NCBI RefSeq assembly: GCF_020618775.1
Contig: NZ_JAESVB010000004.1
Coordinates: 1-64,000 of the forward strand
Length of the DNA stretch: 64,000 nucleotides
Origin: Acidisoma silvae
Lineage (GTDB): Bacteria; Pseudomonadota; Alphaproteobacteria; Acetobacterales; Acetobacteraceae
Direction of reading: 5' to 3'
The notes under the pieces were generated by a model, which was not told the DNA's origin, made no database searches, and was given only the letters and a program-made list of their open reading frames with translations. Below, one piece after another: positions 62,201 through 64,000 of this stretch. The position numbers and the translations under genes are program-made. Each line of letters starts with the position of its first letter. The first letter of the stretch is position 1.

Positions 62201-64000
62201 GGCAGCAGCGTCGCGACCCAGATCCTGTCGGGCGGCACGGAAGCGGCGCTGTCGGGCGGCTCGGCCATCAAATCCGTCGTCTCCAGCGGCGGATCGCTGG
62301 TGGTTTCCAATACCGGCTCCATCGATAGCGGCTCGACCGTCCTCGGCGGTGGCGTCGAGCTTATTCTGAGCGGCGGCAGCGCCAGTGGGACGCTGCTGTC
62401 CTTCGGCGGCTTTGAGTATATTTCCTCCGGCGGCACGGGCAGCGCGACACAGGTGCTGGCCGGCGGCTCGGTCGTCGTCTCCAACGGCGGCCAGCTGTCG
62501 CAAGCGACCGTCAGCGGCCAGGGCGCTGCGGTTTTAGTCTCGTCCGGCGGCACAGCGGCCGGTGACGCCATCGTCGCGACTGAAACCGTCTATGCCTCCG
62601 GCACGTCGATCGCCGCCTATGTGTATAGCGGCGGCACGCTGACCGCGCAGAGCAAGGGCTATGTGAGTGCCGCCACCGAGCAGAATGGTGGCGTGCTGCT
62701 TGTGACGTCCGGCGGCACGGCGATTGACGGCATCATCAGCAGCGGCGGCACCGAACTGCTTCAAGCCGGCGGCACGCAGGGCGGGCTTCTTGTCATCGAC
62801 GGCGGCGGTCTTCTGTCTGGTGGCCTGCTGTCCAGCGGAGCCTTTGGCGGAACGCTTTTCTCCGTCACCAACCTCGGCACCACCAGCGGCGTGACCTTTA
62901 ACGGCGGCATCGTCACGGTCTCCTCGGGCGGCGTGTCGGAGTTCGATATCCTGTCGAGCGGCGGCAGCGAGGTGATCGCAAATGCCGGCCTCGCGAGCGG
63001 GCTTCGCGTGCTATCCGCGGGTACCGCCTCCATTCTGTCCGGCGGCACCATGATCGGCACGATGGTGCTGAGCAGCGGGGCGGAGGTCGTTTCGCTCGGT
63101 GGCCTTGCCAGTGCTACCACGATCAGCAGCGGCGGCACGGAGACCGACTACGGCACCACGATCGGCACGGTGCTGCTCGGCAGCGGGCGGCAGATCGTCG
63201 GCGTGGGCGGCACTGCCAGCGGCACGGTCATCAGCAGCGGCGGCACGCAGATCGTCGTCAGCGGCGGCGTTGCCAGCGCGGCCGTCATTGTGGCCGGCGG
63301 GTCTGAACTGGTTTCGGGCGGTAAAAGCGTCGCGACCGTCGTGAAGAGTGGCGGCACCGAAATTGTCGCATCCAGCGGCACGGCCAGCGGCACCATCCTC
63401 AGCAGTGGCGGTGCCTTGCTGGTCTCCTCGGGAATCACCGTAAGCGGCACGGTGTTTAACGGCGGCGGTGCCTTGACGATAGCCTCGGGCGGTGCGGCGG
63501 TCGGCACGGTGCTGCAAAGCGGCGCGGTATTCACGGTCACAACCGTGAACCGCCTCAGCGGCACCGTGGTGGGCAGCGGCAGTACCGAGATCATGGCGGC
63601 TGGCGGGCAGGTCAGCGGCAGCCTTGTGCTGGGCGGCGGAACGGAGATCGTGAGCGCCGGCGGCACCGAACAGGCCGGCATCATTTCCGCCGGTGGCGCC
63701 ATGGTTCTGTCCAGCGGTGGCAGCCTTATTGGTGAGGTCGTCGATAGCGGCGGCACATTGGTTTATGCCGGCGGCACGATCGCCGACACGGTCTCGGCCT
63801 ATGCCAATCTGTCGGGCGCTATTGCCATCAGCGGCGGTATTGCCGATTCCGGTGGAATCCTGGCGTTTGCCAGCGCAACCGTCAGTGGTGCCGGCCGCGT
63901 GTCGGTGGGGGCCGGTGGCTATACCAGTGCGCTGACCGTGATCAGCGGCGGCGCGGTGACGGATAGCGGTGGCGTGACGGTCGCGACCGTGCTGGGCAAT
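59294..64000 (+). CDS. Giant strand-loop-strand repeat adhesin (AIDA-like), 3' end beyond window
   Basis: An uninterrupted frame of 1,569 codons runs from the ATG at 59294 to the window edge with no stop. Almost the whole length is a repeat of about 19-20 residues of the form SGGTEIVxSGGxASGTxV, i.e. the autotransporter strand-loop-strand repeat (AIDA-I type), roughly 75-80 copies by length. Such repeats form a beta-helix, and their Ser/Thr are O-heptosylated by the enzyme encoded just upstream. The N-terminus (MTITSVTSGQVNSGAAVSSG) goes straight into the repeats with no Sec or Tat signal, so classic autotransporter export is unlikely unless the true start is missed. A C-terminal signal (type I secretion, or a Hint domain as in other acetic acid bacteria) may lie beyond the window. 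Confidence 0.9.
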   Translation, partial: MTITSVTSGQVNSGAAVSSGNSINVYAGGTTVSANVGSSGTEIVFAGGLASNTLVYASTRIGSHEQLIVSSGGTAVGTILSGTNAGTFGDSATAIASSGGLLSNTTVYSGGTVSAAAGGRVVNTVVNSGGYAYVLSGGVASGTVVNSSGSEILSGGTAFGTTVNSGGIETAISGGVVSNATVSSGGSLILSAGGTATSALILNSGIETISSGAVASNTVVSAGGIAAVSNGGSAVNMTVATGGAGFVGSGASAAGVTVSTGGNLTVYSSGLAQGIVVASGGTARVLGGGSSAMTVTNGGTGIVVGSNLSTGVLSAFTAASTTSLAGDIILSGGVFTVLSANVTGSGALVVGPGGYTSADTVSAGGSALISGLGAIARGVTIGSGGSATIADGGVANAWLISGSVETVSVSSGGVVSGATVYGSSAVLTVNSGATASSTVIQSAASEVLLGATGFGGTVASRGYELVSSGGVASGYVIQSAGSAYIYTDGTMVSTVVQQGGLETVFLSGSASGTVVSSGGTEQTYGTVTGTTVLTSGVQKISNGGEAYDTVISRGAEFVYAGGTTLFDQVSSGGYVYLSGGTSISGILSAGAVESAISNGRDYSGKVFGEEYVSGGTAGDTIIGSGGTQEIYTSAVAYGVTVNAGGSQVVSNGRASGTVVSSGGTQIISAGAVVTGTTINAGGTVVMSGGSISGATLSSGGTFILGSGSSYGTIISSGAVQTVALSGGYYFNTVVSSGGTFIIASGGTNVLTSNYASATVVSSGGTEIVYSRGYENGGTVLAGGTLLLSGGYVVGTETISAGGSLIGSNGQLSAGQAIVDYGFVTGVVDYSGTITVGAGGTTQGVTMGTGGTETVLARGVASGTLVYNSGSLLVAAGGTAVSANLGAGGSEYISAGGTDSGSIINSGATEMVVGNGLSTVVLAGGQQQTFRGGVVSATILSSGGVQNAYLGAIDSATVVSRGGYQKISSGGSSVATQILSGGTEAALSGGSAIKSVVSSGGSLVVSNTGSIDSGSTVLGGGVELILSGGSASGTLLSFGGFEYISSGGTGSATQVLAGGSVVVSNGGQLSQATVSGQGAAVLVSSGGTAAGDAIVATETVYASGTSIAAYVYSGGTLTAQSKGYVSAATEQNGGVLLVTSGGTAIDGIISSGGTELLQAGGTQGGLLVIDGGGLLSGGLLSSGAFGGTLFSVTNLGTTSGVTFNGGIVTVSSGGVSEFDILSSGGSEVIANAGLASGLRVLSAGTASILSGGTMIGTMVLSSGAEVVSLGGLASATTISSGGTETDYGTTIGTVLLGSGRQIVGVGGTASGTVISSGGTQIVVSGGVASAAVIVAGGSELVSGGKSVATVVKSGGTEIVASSGTASGTILSSGGALLVSSGITVSGTVFNGGGALTIASGGAAVGTVLQSGAVFTVTTVNRLSGTVVGSGSTEIMAAGGQVSGSLVLGGGTEIVSAGGTEQAGIISAGGAMVLSSGGSLIGEVVDSGGTLVYAGGTIADTVSAYANLSGAIAISGGIADSGGILAFASATVSGAGRVSVGAGGYTSALTVISGGAVTDSGGVTVATVLGN

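Noticed and set aside
59282-63756. Minus-strand frames rich in Pro and Thr opposite the adhesin
   Set aside because: These are reverse complements of the Gly/Ser-rich repeats, with no start signals and broken by stops, while the plus frame is unbroken.
59294-64000. CRISPR or DNA-level tandem repeat array
   Set aside because: The repetition is at protein level in one open frame. Units vary in sequence and there are no identical direct repeats with unique spacers.

Overview
The window is GC-rich DNA from an alphaproteobacterium, most likely an acetic-acid-bacteria relative (Acetobacteraceae, Rhodospirillales). The evidence is the pyrB-pyrC-plsY-dprA-topA-rnr gene order, the class of GltX, smo-type polyol genes, Cho/Bet choline genes and a signal-peptide-less strand-loop-strand repeat adhesin. 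This is inferred from gene content and protein resemblance only; no rRNA or taxonomic marker search was possible.

Layout. 0.1-1.4 kb: an IS3-family insertion sequence with a programmed -1 frameshift signal. 1.8 kb: tRNA-Thr(CGT). 2-3 kb: a glutathionyl-hydroquinone reductase. 3-15.6 kb: a leftward housekeeping block (gltX, pyrB, a metal-site-defective pyrC, plsY, dprA, topA, rnr, an S41 protease), with a rightward toxin-antitoxin pair wedged between pyrC and plsY, and a rightward comEC that looks frameshifted near its start. 17.8-22.9 kb: a polyol (sorbitol-type) regulator, ABC binding protein, two permeases and sorbitol dehydrogenase, with no ATPase gene. 23-30.4 kb: a mixed surface/modification region with a GT4 glycosyltransferase, Tat-exported amine oxidase, small secreted protein, two methyltransferases, an ECF sigma/anti-sigma pair and a cupin. 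30.6-33.2 kb: an SsuACB-like ABC transporter. 33.3-48.1 kb: largely choline/betaine metabolism, with a dimethylglycine/sarcosine dehydrogenase-like enzyme, choXWV and divergent betI-betB-betA around a BetI operator, interrupted by an XRE regulator, a desaturase, a ParA/PhnD-like pair and a small membrane locus. 48-54.9 kb: ohr/ohrR with an operator, a LysR regulator, PPK2, an FeS-cluster photolyase and aldose epimerase. 55-57.7 kb: a broken yraN and otsB-otsA (trehalose). 57.8-64 kb: a bacterial autotransporter heptosyltransferase followed by a giant repeat adhesin that runs off the window end.

How the parts work together. Choline is imported by ChoXWV and oxidised by BetA and BetB to glycine betaine, under BetI; the GcvT-type oxidoreductase could demethylate betaine breakdown products. 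OtsBA adds trehalose as a second compatible solute. The heptosyltransferase carries the four-cysteine iron-finger pattern and probably glycosylates the repeat adhesin next to it. Three reading-frame anomalies (comEC, betI/betB, yraN) lie near short homopolymers or G/C-rich steps. They may be real mutations or sequence errors, and raw reads would decide.
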